Shown: piece by piece, positions 30,748 through 38,285 of the stretch
How the letters are laid out: each line of letters begins with the position of its first letter
Numbering within the stretch: position 1 is the first letter of the stretch
Assembly (NCBI RefSeq): GCF_002005225.1
Contig: NZ_CP019724.1
Location: 6,217,501-6,281,500 of the forward strand
Reading direction: 5' to 3'
From: Streptomyces pactum
GTDB taxonomy: Bacteria; Actinomycetota; Actinomycetes; Streptomycetales; Streptomycetaceae
Length of the DNA: 64,000 nt
Program-made: the position numbers and the translations under genes
Notes under the pieces: model-generated
The model's database searches: none
What the model was told of the DNA's origin: nothing
The model's input: the letters and a program-made list of their open reading frames with translations, nothing else

Positions 30748-33585
30748 TCAGACGATCATGTCGTACGTGTTCCAGCCGCCGCCGATCCTGCTCCGGCCCG
30801 TGAAGGGGGCGGAGGCGTTGCCGGTGCCGCGGTAGAGCCAGAGCACGCCGTCCTTGTCGCGGGCGACCAGGTCCGGCACCCCGTCGCGGTCCAGGTCGCT
30901 CGGGCCGTTCAGCTCGTCGTAGACGTACCAGCCGCCGCCGACCCGGGTCCGGCCCTCGAACGGCGCCGCGGCGTCGCCGGTGCCCCGGTAGAGCCACAGG
31001 ACGCCGCTCTTGTCGCGGGCGACCAGGTCGGGCCTGCCGTCACCGGTGAGGTCGCCGGTGCCGGTCAGCGCGTTGTAGACGTACCAGCCGCCGCCGATCC
31101 TGCTCCGGCTCTCGAAGGGCGCGGAGGTGTCGCCGGTGCCCCGGTAGAGCCACAGGACGCCGCTCTTGTCGCGGGCGACCAGGTCGGGCCTGCCGTCACC
31201 CGTGAGGTCCCGGGCGCCGGTGATGGTGTCGTAGACGTACCAGCCGCCGCCGACCCGGGTGCGCTTCTGGAACGGCTCCGTCAGGTCGCCGCTGCCCTTG
31301 TAGTACCAGAGCACCCCGCTCTTGTCCCGGGCCACCGCGTCGCCGGTGCCGTCCGCGCGCAGCGCCGTCAGCGTGGTCACCGCGTCGTAGGTGTTCCAGC
31401 CGCCGCCGATGCGGAAGCGGCCGAAGAACGGGGCGGACGCGCTGCCGGTGCCCTGGTACTGCCACAGCACGCCCGACGAGTCCCGGCCGAGGATGTCGTA
31501 GCGGTCGGTGCCCGGGTCGGGCGCGGCGCCCTCGACCACCTGGACGTCCGAGGCGCGGACCCAGGCCAGCCGGTGGTTGTAGCGGATCGGGTAGAAGACC
31601 GTGTCGCCCACGACCACCGTGCGGGAGCCCTCACCCGAGCCGTCGATGTTGCCGCTGTTGTAGTAGGAGCCGTTGATGGCCGGCCCGGCCAGCGTGTACT
31701 TCTGCCCGGCGAGGACGCCGTACTTGGTCAGCGACGCGGTGTTGTCGTCCTGGACGTCCACTCCGGTGCCCGTGTAGGCGCTGTCCTCGGGGTAGGTGCG
31801 CCCGTACACCGGGACCGTGCCGGCGCCCGCCTTGGGCGTGATCACGTCCGGGGTGCCGACGGCGGCGGCGAACTGGCCGCCCCGGTTGTAGAACCAGGCC
31901 TTCTTGCCGCCGTACCAGATCGCGGTCCAGTCCTGCCGTGCCTCGGCGACGACGTACTCGCCGCCGGCGACGACCTTGTTGGCCCAGTTCCAGCCCTCGG
32001 TCCAGGTCTGGCTGCCCAGGTACGGGTCGGTGAGGGTGGCCGAGCCGGTGGTCGGCGAGGAGTACAGGTAGGTGAAGTTCGCGGGCTGCTTGGCGACCGC
32101 GGACCCGCCGTTGGTGAGCTTGGGCTGGTTCGCCGTGGTGAACGGCGGCACGACCCGGATGACCTGACCGGCCTGGTACGGGCCGCCGGGGCCCTCGGCG
32201 CCGGTGGGGGCGCCCAGCAGGTCCATGTAGTGGTTCCAGTCCCAGAACGGGCCCGGGTCCCAGTGCTGGGCCCTGACCTTGGCGTCCAGGACGCCCGGCA
32301 CCTCGTCGTGGCCGATGATGTGCTCACGGTCCAGCGGGATGTCGTACTTGCCGGCCAGGTGCTTCACCAGGGCGGCCGAGGACTCGTACTGCGGCTCGGT
32401 GTACCAGCTACCGTCCTTGATCGCGTAGCCCTCGTGCTCGATCCCGATCGAGTGCATGTTGAGGGACTTGTTGCCCGCGTGCCACGCCTCGTTCTTGTTC
32501 TCGACCATCTGGGTGACCAGGCCGTCGGAGGCCCGGATCAGGTAGTGCGCGCTGGCGTACGTGCGGGAGTTCTGGAAGACGCCCAGGGCGCTCTCGTAGC
32601 TGCCCTCGGTGTCGTGCAGCAGGATGGAGTTGATCTCGTGGCCGGCCTCGGGACGGCTGGCGATGCTGTAGTTGCCCCAGTCGTCCAGGCTGTCGCTGTT
32701 CTGCTTGAACGCGGCGGGACGGAAGTCGCAGTTCAGGCCGGCCGGGCAGTCGGGCGTCGCGGCGGCCTCGGCGGCGTAGGCCCCGGCGAGCTCGAAGTCG
32801 GTGCCCCGGTCCGGCTCGACCGCCGGGTCGGCCGGCAGCGTGAGGTACTGGCCGTCCACGGTGAGGCGGCGCTCACCGGTCTTGATCGACTCGAACACGC
32901 GCTTGGCGAAGAGCTCCGCGCCCTTGTGGTCCGTGGCCTGGCTGGCCCGGGCCACGGCCGGATACCAGGCGCCGGGGTCCTCGGGCAGCGACCCGGTGGC
33001 GTCCTCCTGGTACTTGGCGAGCAGGGCGGCGCCCGCCCGGATGCTCTCCCCGGGGTCGCTCCGCACCTCCTCGGACGAGGCGTCGATCAGCTCGGCGGCC
33101 TCGTCCAGGGTGTGCAGCCGCGGGTCGCTCGTGTCGACGGGCTTCTCGCGCAGGCTCGCGAGTGCCTTCTCGGCGTCGAAGTTCTTCTCGATGGCCGGGT
33201 CGCCGCTGCGGTTCATGTGCTCGAGCTGGTGCTCGCGCTCGTCGGCGTCGCCGTCCCCGAGGTTCTCCTGGTCGACGTCCGTGAGCCCCATGACGTTGTA
33301 CGCGCCGGTGGTGCTCGGCAGCCCGTCGTGGTCCTCCCAGCGGGTCTGCCGGTAGGAGACCGCCATCAGCACGCTCTGCGGGACGTCGAACTCCTCCGCG
33401 GCCTGCTCGAACTCGGCCTGCAGCCGGACGTCCGGGGCGGCGGCGGCCTTGGCGTCGTCCGAGCCGAGGAGCCCGGGCGAGGCGAGGGCCAGGGTGCCGG
33501 CCGTGGTGGCCGCGGCGACCACCGAGGCGACACCGTAGACGAGCAGTCTCTTCTTCTTGCGGTCTCTGCGATGATCCGCGCTCAA
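30748..33585 (-). CDS. Large secreted N-acetylmuramoyl-L-alanine amidase with C-terminal repeat propeller
   Basis: 945 residues. Lys/Arg-rich N-region plus hydrophobic core (about 14-34) form a signal peptide. Residues about 45-280 form a helical domain; an Amidase_2 (peptidoglycan recognition) domain follows (about 300-480) with metal ligands in SILLHDTEGSYES and QHWDPGPFWDW and catalytic-type Glu in IGIEHEGYA. The C-terminal ~250 residues are five or six ~48-residue repeats with core ARDKSGVLWLYRGTGD and RIGGGWYVYD, an FG-GAP/tachylectin-like propeller likely binding glycans. Start TTG 33585 follows AGGGGTGGG; TTG 33636 is less likely. Expected to cut the MurNAc-L-Ala bond outside the cell. 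Confidence 0.88.
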   Translation of the reverse strand: MSADHRRDRKKKRLLVYGVASVVAAATTAGTLALASPGLLGSDDAKAAAAPDVRLQAEFEQAAEEFDVPQSVLMAVSYRQTRWEDHDGLPSTTGAYNVMGLTDVDQENLGDGDADEREHQLEHMNRSGDPAIEKNFDAEKALASLREKPVDTSDPRLHTLDEAAELIDASSEEVRSDPGESIRAGAALLAKYQEDATGSLPEDPGAWYPAVARASQATDHKGAELFAKRVFESIKTGERRLTVDGQYLTLPADPAVEPDRGTDFELAGAYAAEAAATPDCPAGLNCDFRPAAFKQNSDSLDDWGNYSIASRPEAGHEINSILLHDTEGSYESALGVFQNSRTYASAHYLIRASDGLVTQMVENKNEAWHAGNKSLNMHSIGIEHEGYAIKDGSWYTEPQYESSAALVKHLAGKYDIPLDREHIIGHDEVPGVLDAKVRAQHWDPGPFWDWNHYMDLLGAPTGAEGPGGPYQAGQVIRVVPPFTTANQPKLTNGGSAVAKQPANFTYLYSSPTTGSATLTDPYLGSQTWTEGWNWANKVVAGGEYVVAEARQDWTAIWYGGKKAWFYNRGGQFAAAVGTPDVITPKAGAGTVPVYGRTYPEDSAYTGTGVDVQDDNTASLTKYGVLAGQKYTLAGPAINGSYYNSGNIDGSGEGSRTVVVGDTVFYPIRYNHRLAWVRASDVQVVEGAAPDPGTDRYDILGRDSSGVLWQYQGTGSASAPFFGRFRIGGGWNTYDAVTTLTALRADGTGDAVARDKSGVLWYYKGSGDLTEPFQKRTRVGGGWYVYDTITGARDLTGDGRPDLVARDKSGVLWLYRGTGDTSAPFESRSRIGGGWYVYNALTGTGDLTGDGRPDLVARDKSGVLWLYRGTGDAAAPFEGRTRVGGGWYVYDELNGPSDLDRDGVPDLVARDKDGVLWLYRGTGNASAPFTGRSRIGGGWNTYDMIV

Positions 33586-33748
33586 GTCCCACCCCTGATA
33601 TGCGCTCGGTGTGTATGTGAGATGTCTGTGATTCAAACTTCAAAGGGGCGTGAGGTTACCAACCCCCGTCCCGCGGCCCGCAGGGGGGTGCCGTCTCACC
33701 TGTCGAACCACGGGAAAAGCGCGTGACGCGACCCCGTAGGGTTGAGGG

Positions 33749-35101
33749 GTGACCGTGAACGCTAAGACCAGCCCGAGCGCTGGCAACACCTGGCGAGACC
33801 TGCCCGCGGCGCAGCAGCCCGAGTACCCCGACACCGAGGCTCTGCGCGCAGTGATCGCGGACCTCGAGTCGTATCCGCCGCTCGTCTTCGCGGGCGAGTG
33901 CGACATGCTGCGCGCCCGGATCGCGGCCGTCGCCAAGGGAGAGGCGTTCCTCCTCCAGGGCGGCGACTGCGCCGAGGCCTTCGACGCGGTGTCCGCGGAC
34001 CACATCCGCAACAAGCTGAAGACGCTGCTCCAGATGGGCGCCGTACTCACGTACGCCGCCTCCGTGCCCGTCGTGAAGGTGGGCCGGATCGCCGGCCAGT
34101 ACTCCAAGCCGCGCTCCAAGCCGACCGAGACCCGCGACGGCGTGACGCTGCCGACCTACCGCGGCGACTCCGTCAACGGCTTCGACTTCACCGAAGAGGC
34201 CCGGATCCCGGACCCCGAGCGGCTCAAGCGCATGTACCACGCGTCGGCGTCCACGCTGAACCTGGTGCGCGCCTTCACCACCGGCGGCTATGCCGACCTG
34301 CGCCAGGTGCACGCCTGGAACCAGGACTTCGTGAAGTCGTCCCCGTCCGGGCAGCGCTACGAGCAGCTCGCCCGGGAGATCGACAACGCGCTGAACTTCA
34401 TGCGGGCCTGCGGCACCGACCCGGAGGAGTTCAAGACCGTCGAGTTCTTCTCCTCGCACGAGGCGCTGCTGCTCGACTACGAGTCGGCCCTCACCCGCGT
34501 CGACTCGCGCACCGGACAGCTCTACGACGTCTCCGGGCACATGGTGTGGATCGGTGAGCGCACCCGGCAGTTGGATCACGCGCACATCGAGTTCGCCTCG
34601 CGGATCCGCAACCCGATCGGCATCAAGCTCGGCCCGACCACCACGGCCGAGGAGGCGCTCCAGTACATCGAGCGCCTGGACCCCGAGCGCGAGCCCGGCC
34701 GGCTGACCTTCATCGTCCGCATGGGCGCGGACAAGATCCGCGACAAGCTCCCCGAGCTGGTGGAGAAGGTGACCGCGTCCGGTGCCACCGTCGCCTGGAT
34801 CACCGACCCGATGCACGGCAACACCTACGAGGCGGCCTCCGGCCACAAGACCCGGCGCTTCGACGACGTGCTCGACGAGGTCAAGGGCTTCTTCGAGGTC
34901 CACAAGGAGCTCGGCACCCATCCGGGCGGCATCCACGTGGAGCTGACCGGTGACGACGTCACCGAGTGCGTGGGCGGCGGCGACGAGATCTTCGTCGACG
35001 ACCTGCACCAGCGCTACGAGACGGCCTGCGACCCGCGGCTGAACCGCAGCCAGTCGCTCGACCTGGCGTTCCTGGTGGCGGAGATGTACCGGGACCAGTG
35101 A
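33749..35101 (+). CDS. aroH: Class II DAHP synthase
   Basis: 450 residues, plant-type class II 3-deoxy-D-arabino-heptulosonate-7-phosphate synthase, first step of the shikimate pathway (phosphoenolpyruvate plus erythrose 4-phosphate). Family landmarks: LQGGDCAEAF (metal Cys), KVGRIAGQYSKPRS, SSHEALLLDYESAL, WIGERTRQLDHAH, TDPMHGNT and GGIHVELTGDDVTEC. GTG 33749 overlaps GAGGGG, so GTG 33755 two codons on may be the real start. Divergent from the amidase. Placed near trpE, consistent with joint supply of aromatic precursors. Confidence 0.97.
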   Translation: MTVNAKTSPSAGNTWRDLPAAQQPEYPDTEALRAVIADLESYPPLVFAGECDMLRARIAAVAKGEAFLLQGGDCAEAFDAVSADHIRNKLKTLLQMGAVLTYAASVPVVKVGRIAGQYSKPRSKPTETRDGVTLPTYRGDSVNGFDFTEEARIPDPERLKRMYHASASTLNLVRAFTTGGYADLRQVHAWNQDFVKSSPSGQRYEQLAREIDNALNFMRACGTDPEEFKTVEFFSSHEALLLDYESALTRVDSRTGQLYDVSGHMVWIGERTRQLDHAHIEFASRIRNPIGIKLGPTTTAEEALQYIERLDPEREPGRLTFIVRMGADKIRDKLPELVEKVTASGATVAWITDPMHGNTYEAASGHKTRRFDDVLDEVKGFFEVHKELGTHPGGIHVELTGDDVTECVGGGDEIFVDDLHQRYETACDPRLNRSQSLDLAFLVAEMYRDQ

Positions 35102-35103
35102 CG

Positions 35104-35135
35104 GCCGGCCCGTCGGGCGATGCCGGACGGGCGGC
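35104..35135 (+). terminator. Hairpin 2 bp after the aroH stop
   Basis: GCCCGTC (35108-35114) pairs with GACGGGC (35126-35132) over an 11-nt loop; the stem is extended by GCC/GGC with a one-base bulge. No T run, as is common in GC-rich genomes. Confidence 0.5.
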
Positions 35136-35207
35136 AGGGGCACGGAATGGGGCGCGGGTCACACACGATCCGCGCCCCCTCCACTTTTGCCGGCCTGGCG
35201 CGATGGG

Positions 35208-35226
35208 TAAGGTTAGGTTTGCCTCA
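35208..35226 (+). promoter_or_regulatory. Candidate DmdR/IdeR iron box upstream of bfd
   Basis: TAAGGTTAGGTTTGCCTCA matches the iron-box consensus TTAGGTTAGGCTAACCTAA at about 13 of 19 positions, with the AGGTTAGG half complete. It lies about 80 bp before the bfd start, where repression by an iron-loaded DtxR-family regulator would be expected. Confidence 0.6.
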
Positions 35227-35306
35227 CCGGCCAGTCGGGTCCTCCGGTCGTCGGTACGGCACGACCCTGGCCCCCACGATCTCGTACCGCTCGGGAGGTG
35301 AACCGC

Positions 35307-35531
35307 GTGTTCGTCTGTAGCTGCTTCGGTGTCACCGAGGAACAGGTGAAGAGTCACGCGGAAGCCGGTGCCTGCACGCCCCGGCAGATCGCCTCCGCCT
35401 GCAAGGCCGGCACCGACTGCGGCGGCTGCGTACGCCGCATCCAGGCGCTGCTCGGCCGCGGCGCCTGCCCCCGTCGGCAACTGGCCGACCAGGGCGGACC
35501 GGTCCTCGCGGATTTCCCGGAAGCGGCCTAG
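35307..35531 (+). CDS. bfd: Bacterioferritin-associated ferredoxin
   Basis: 74 residues. Four cysteines in the Bfd pattern: C-x-C in VFVCSCFGVTEE and C-x2-C in GTDCGGC bind a [2Fe-2S] cluster. Bfd delivers electrons to bacterioferritin to release stored iron, which fits an iron-box upstream and expression under iron limitation. The GTG at 35307 is preferred over 35298 because GGGAGGTGA (35293-35301) is then a proper ribosome site. Convergent with bfr; the two stop codons abut exactly. Confidence 0.92.
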   Translation: MFVCSCFGVTEEQVKSHAEAGACTPRQIASACKAGTDCGGCVRRIQALLGRGACPRRQLADQGGPVLADFPEAA

Positions 35532-36035
35532 CTACAGCGAGCCGGGGCCGGACGGGTCCGGCTGGGACTGCTCGATGACCGTCGACAGGTAGAGCGACTC
35601 GCCCAGCTTCTCGATCAGCTCGAGCTGGGTGTCCAGGTAGTCGATGTGGTGCTCCTCGTCGGCGAGGATCGCCTCGAAGACGTTGGCCGAGGTGATGTCG
35701 TTCTTGGCCCGCATCACCTCGACGCCCCGGCGCAGCCGGTCGATCGCCTCGACCTCGATCTCCCGGTCGGCCTGGAACATCTCGGTCACGCTCTGACCGA
35801 CCCGCACGTGGAAGAGCCGCTGGTAGTTCGGCAGGCCGTCCAGGAGCAGGATGCGGTCGGTGAGCACCTCGGCGTGGCGCATCTCGTCGAAGGACTCCGC
35901 GCGCGTGTACTTCGCGAGCTTGGTCCAGCCCTTGTGGTCCTGCAGCTTCGCGTGCAGGAAGTACTGGTTGATCGCCGTGAGCTCGGCGGTGAGCTGCTCA
36001 TTGAGGAACTCGATGACCTCGGGGTCGCCCTGCAT
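35532..36035 (-). CDS. bfr: Bacterioferritin
   Basis: 167 residues, normal length. Ferroxidase ligands are in LTAELTAINQYF, SFDEMRHAEVL (Glu, His), EVEAIDRL and ADEEHHIDYL; the Met of DEMRHAE is the usual haem axial ligand. A 24-mer cage storing ferric iron is expected. ATG at 36035 has AAGGAG about 6 bases upstream. Transcribed from the AT-rich spacer shared with the oxidoreductase gene; ends back-to-back with bfd, an arrangement that would allow opposite iron control and antisense effects. Confidence 0.96.
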   Translation of the reverse strand: MQGDPEVIEFLNEQLTAELTAINQYFLHAKLQDHKGWTKLAKYTRAESFDEMRHAEVLTDRILLLDGLPNYQRLFHVRVGQSVTEMFQADREIEVEAIDRLRRGVEVMRAKNDITSANVFEAILADEEHHIDYLDTQLELIEKLGESLYLSTVIEQSQPDPSGPGSL

Positions 36036-36106
36036 CGCTTGACGCTCCTTCGAACGGGAACTGGCGTGTTGCGCCGCATGATTGCACCGGCACCGGAGAT
36101 CGTCCA

Positions 36107-36172
36107 GTAAGTCTCTACTTAGTAAGTAAGTGCAGGCTTAGTCTCTATTGTCCCGTTTTGATCAAATGTAAG
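36107..36172. promoter_or_regulatory. AT-rich bidirectional promoter region with direct repeats and palindromes
   Basis: A 66-bp stretch of unusually low GC between bfr and the oxidoreductase gene. It holds a direct repeat (TAAGTCTCTA near 36111 and TTAGTCTCTA near 36139), the palindrome ACTTAGTAAGT, and TTTGATCAAA (36157-36166). Likely contains both promoters and an operator; the regulator is unknown. Confidence 0.5.
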
Positions 36173-36217
36173 TAGGGTGGGTCGGGGGCATCGGTCCGGG
36201 TCTGTCAGGATGGAGGC

Positions 36218-36865
36218 ATGGGTCAGCCGGCGGGACACGAATCGGGAGAAGGCGGTCCGGAAGGAGCGTCGCGGTTCGAGCTCCCACCGGGGCAGCGACT
36301 GCAGCGCGGCTGGCCGGTCACGCACTACGGGCCGGTCCCCAAGTTCCGTCCCGAGCGCTGGGAGTTCCGGGTCTTCGGCGCCACCGCCGACGGCGACAAG
36401 CACGGCTGGACCCACGAGGAGTTCACCGCCCTGCCGTACGCCACGGTCGTCGCCGACCTGCACTGCGTCACGAAGTTCAGCATGCTCGGCTCCGAGTGGG
36501 GCGGCGTTCCGGCCGCCACGATCCTGGACCTGGCCCCGCCCGCACCCGCCGTCACCCATGTGATGGTCTGGGCGGAGTACGGATTCAGCTCGAACCTGCG
36601 GCTGTCCGACTTCGCGGCCGGACGCACCCTGTTCGCCACCCACAAGGACGGCGAGCTGCTCACCGCCGAGCACGGCTTCCCGCTCCGGCTGGTCGTCCCG
36701 CACCTGTACGCCTGGAAGGGCCCCAAGTGGGTCCGCGGCATCGAGTACATGACCGCCGACCGCCGCGGCTTCTGGGAGGAGCGCGGCTACCACAACATCG
36801 GCGACCCGTGGCAGGAGCAGCGCTACTCCTATCAGGAGCAGCCCGGGGACGGCCCCGAGCTCTGA
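36218..36865 (+). CDS. Sulfite oxidase/MsrP-like molybdopterin-dependent oxidoreductase
   Basis: 215 residues, a single molybdopterin-binding domain without haem or dimerisation domain. The conserved cysteine that ligates molybdenum is in VADLHCVTKFSMLGSEWGG; the RLVVPHLYAWKGPKWV and EYMTADRRGFWEERGYHNIG segments are family hallmarks. No twin-arginine signal is visible (N-terminus MGQPAGHESGEGG), so it may be cytosolic. Substrate unknown. ATG at 36218. Ends 24 bp from the convergent endonuclease gene. Confidence 0.9.
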   Translation: MGQPAGHESGEGGPEGASRFELPPGQRLQRGWPVTHYGPVPKFRPERWEFRVFGATADGDKHGWTHEEFTALPYATVVADLHCVTKFSMLGSEWGGVPAATILDLAPPAPAVTHVMVWAEYGFSSNLRLSDFAAGRTLFATHKDGELLTAEHGFPLRLVVPHLYAWKGPKWVRGIEYMTADRRGFWEERGYHNIGDPWQEQRYSYQEQPGDGPEL

Positions 36866-36889
36866 CCCGCCGTACGGGTCCCCTCCGGG

Positions 36890-37771
36890 TCAGCCGTCGC
36901 GCAGCTTCTTCAGCCGCTCCACGTCCGCCGCGTGCCCCTCCTTGCCGCCCGGCGTCTCGATGACCAGCGGTACGCCCTCGGTCGCGGGGTGCGTCATCAG
37001 CGCCCGGAACGGGTCCTCGCCGATGTGACCGGCGCCGATGTTCTCGTGCCGGTCCTTGTGCGCGCCGGCCACGTCCTTGGAGTCGTTGGCGTGGATCAGC
37101 TTGAGGCGGCCCTCGCCGACCGTGTCCACCAGCAGATCCAGGGTCTGGTGCATGCCGGAGGGCCCGGTCACATCGTGCCCCGCGGCGAAGATGTGGCAGG
37201 TGTCCAGGCACACGCCGAGCTTCGGGTGGGCGTCCAGTGCCTCGAAGTACGGCCCGAAGTCCCAGGTCCGCGAGCACAGGGAGGAGCCCTGGCCCGCGGT
37301 CGACTCCAGCAGCAGGTACGGGTCGTCGTCGTGGGTGAGCTCGTCGAGCAGCGGCAGCAGGTACTCCCGGACCTGCTTCAGCGCCACCGACCGCTTCCGG
37401 CCGCCGGTCGCGCTGCCGGTGTGCACGACCACGCCGAGCGCCCCGATCGCCCGCCCGCGCCGCAGCGAGTGCCGCAGGGACTCGACCGACCGCTCCACCG
37501 TCGCCTCGGTGTGCGAACCGAAGTTGATCAGATACGGCGCGTGCACGTACGCGGGGAGGGACCCGGCGGCGCAGGCCTCCCGGAACGCCTCGTCCTGTTT
37601 CGGGCTGCCGGCCGGCGTGGCCCAGCCGCGCGGGTTGGCGACGAAGACCTGCACGGCCTCCGCCTTCAGCTCACGGGCGTAGGACAGGCCCACGGAGTGC
37701 AGGCCGCCGGCCACGGGGACGTGACCGCCGACGGGGTTGCGCGGCATACGGGGGGAAGATGCGGTGCTCAT
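36890..37771 (-). CDS. nfo: Deoxyribonuclease IV (AP endonuclease, Nfo family)
   Basis: 293 residues, TIM-barrel with three-metal site. Visible ligand motifs: VVHTGSATGG, LLLESTAGQG, CLDTCHIFAAGHD, LIHANDSKD, HENIGAGHIGED and VIETPGGKEG. It cleaves DNA 5' to abasic sites in base-excision repair. ATG at 37771 gives N-terminus MSTASSPRMPRNPVGGHV; the frame runs on upstream without other support. Monocistronic, with a 514-bp spacer to its right. Confidence 0.94.
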   Translation of the reverse strand: MSTASSPRMPRNPVGGHVPVAGGLHSVGLSYARELKAEAVQVFVANPRGWATPAGSPKQDEAFREACAAGSLPAYVHAPYLINFGSHTEATVERSVESLRHSLRRGRAIGALGVVVHTGSATGGRKRSVALKQVREYLLPLLDELTHDDDPYLLLESTAGQGSSLCSRTWDFGPYFEALDAHPKLGVCLDTCHIFAAGHDVTGPSGMHQTLDLLVDTVGEGRLKLIHANDSKDVAGAHKDRHENIGAGHIGEDPFRALMTHPATEGVPLVIETPGGKEGHAADVERLKKLRDG

Positions 37772-38285
37772 GTCCGGACCAAGGATGCCAGGACGTGCGC
37801 GCGGACCCCGGGGCAGGGTACGACCGCACCGGTGCTGCCGAGCCGGGGGGCGCGTACACGAGGGACGTCGTCGGCTTCGCGCCGCCGGACGGCGGCCGGT
37901 CCCCGGGCCGGACCGGCGGACAAAAACGTCCACGGCCCGCACGGGAGCCCGGTCGACGGAGGCACGGGGGCCCGGGGGCCTGGGGGCACGGGGGCACGGG
38001 GGCCTGAGGAGGGCTCGGCGAGGCCCTCGACGTCATCCGTCGCGTGGCCGCCGGGGCCGCCCCGAAGGCGTCCTCCCCGTCCGCCGCCGCAGGCCCCGAC
38101 CATCTGCGGGGCCCGACCGTCTGCGGGGCCGCCACAGCGGCGGTCGCCGCCGGGAAAGGGGAGAGGGCAGGAGCCCTTGGCGCGTGGCCGGTGACCACTC
38201 GCTCGGCTTGCTCGCCGCTCGCCGCTCGCCGCTCGCCGCTCGCGGTGAACCGGTGCCGCCCGTCCCCGTCCCGCGAGCCGCCTCG
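37772..38285. repeat. 514-bp spacer with G-run repeats and a 7-bp repeat
   Basis: No credible gene. 37962-38006 has repeated GGGGGC(A/C)C and GGGGGCCT units with runs of five G on the + strand, able to form G-quadruplexes. 38211-38245 is five copies of CTCGCCG. Promoter of nfo must be near 37780-37850; I see no clear elements. Confidence 0.6.

Noticed and set aside
29692..33726. Very long open frame (1344 codons) on the + strand opposite trpE and the amidase
   Set aside because: It is the mirror of two well-supported genes in GC-rich DNA where stops are rare. The translation is low-complexity Arg/Gly/Val with no family motif.
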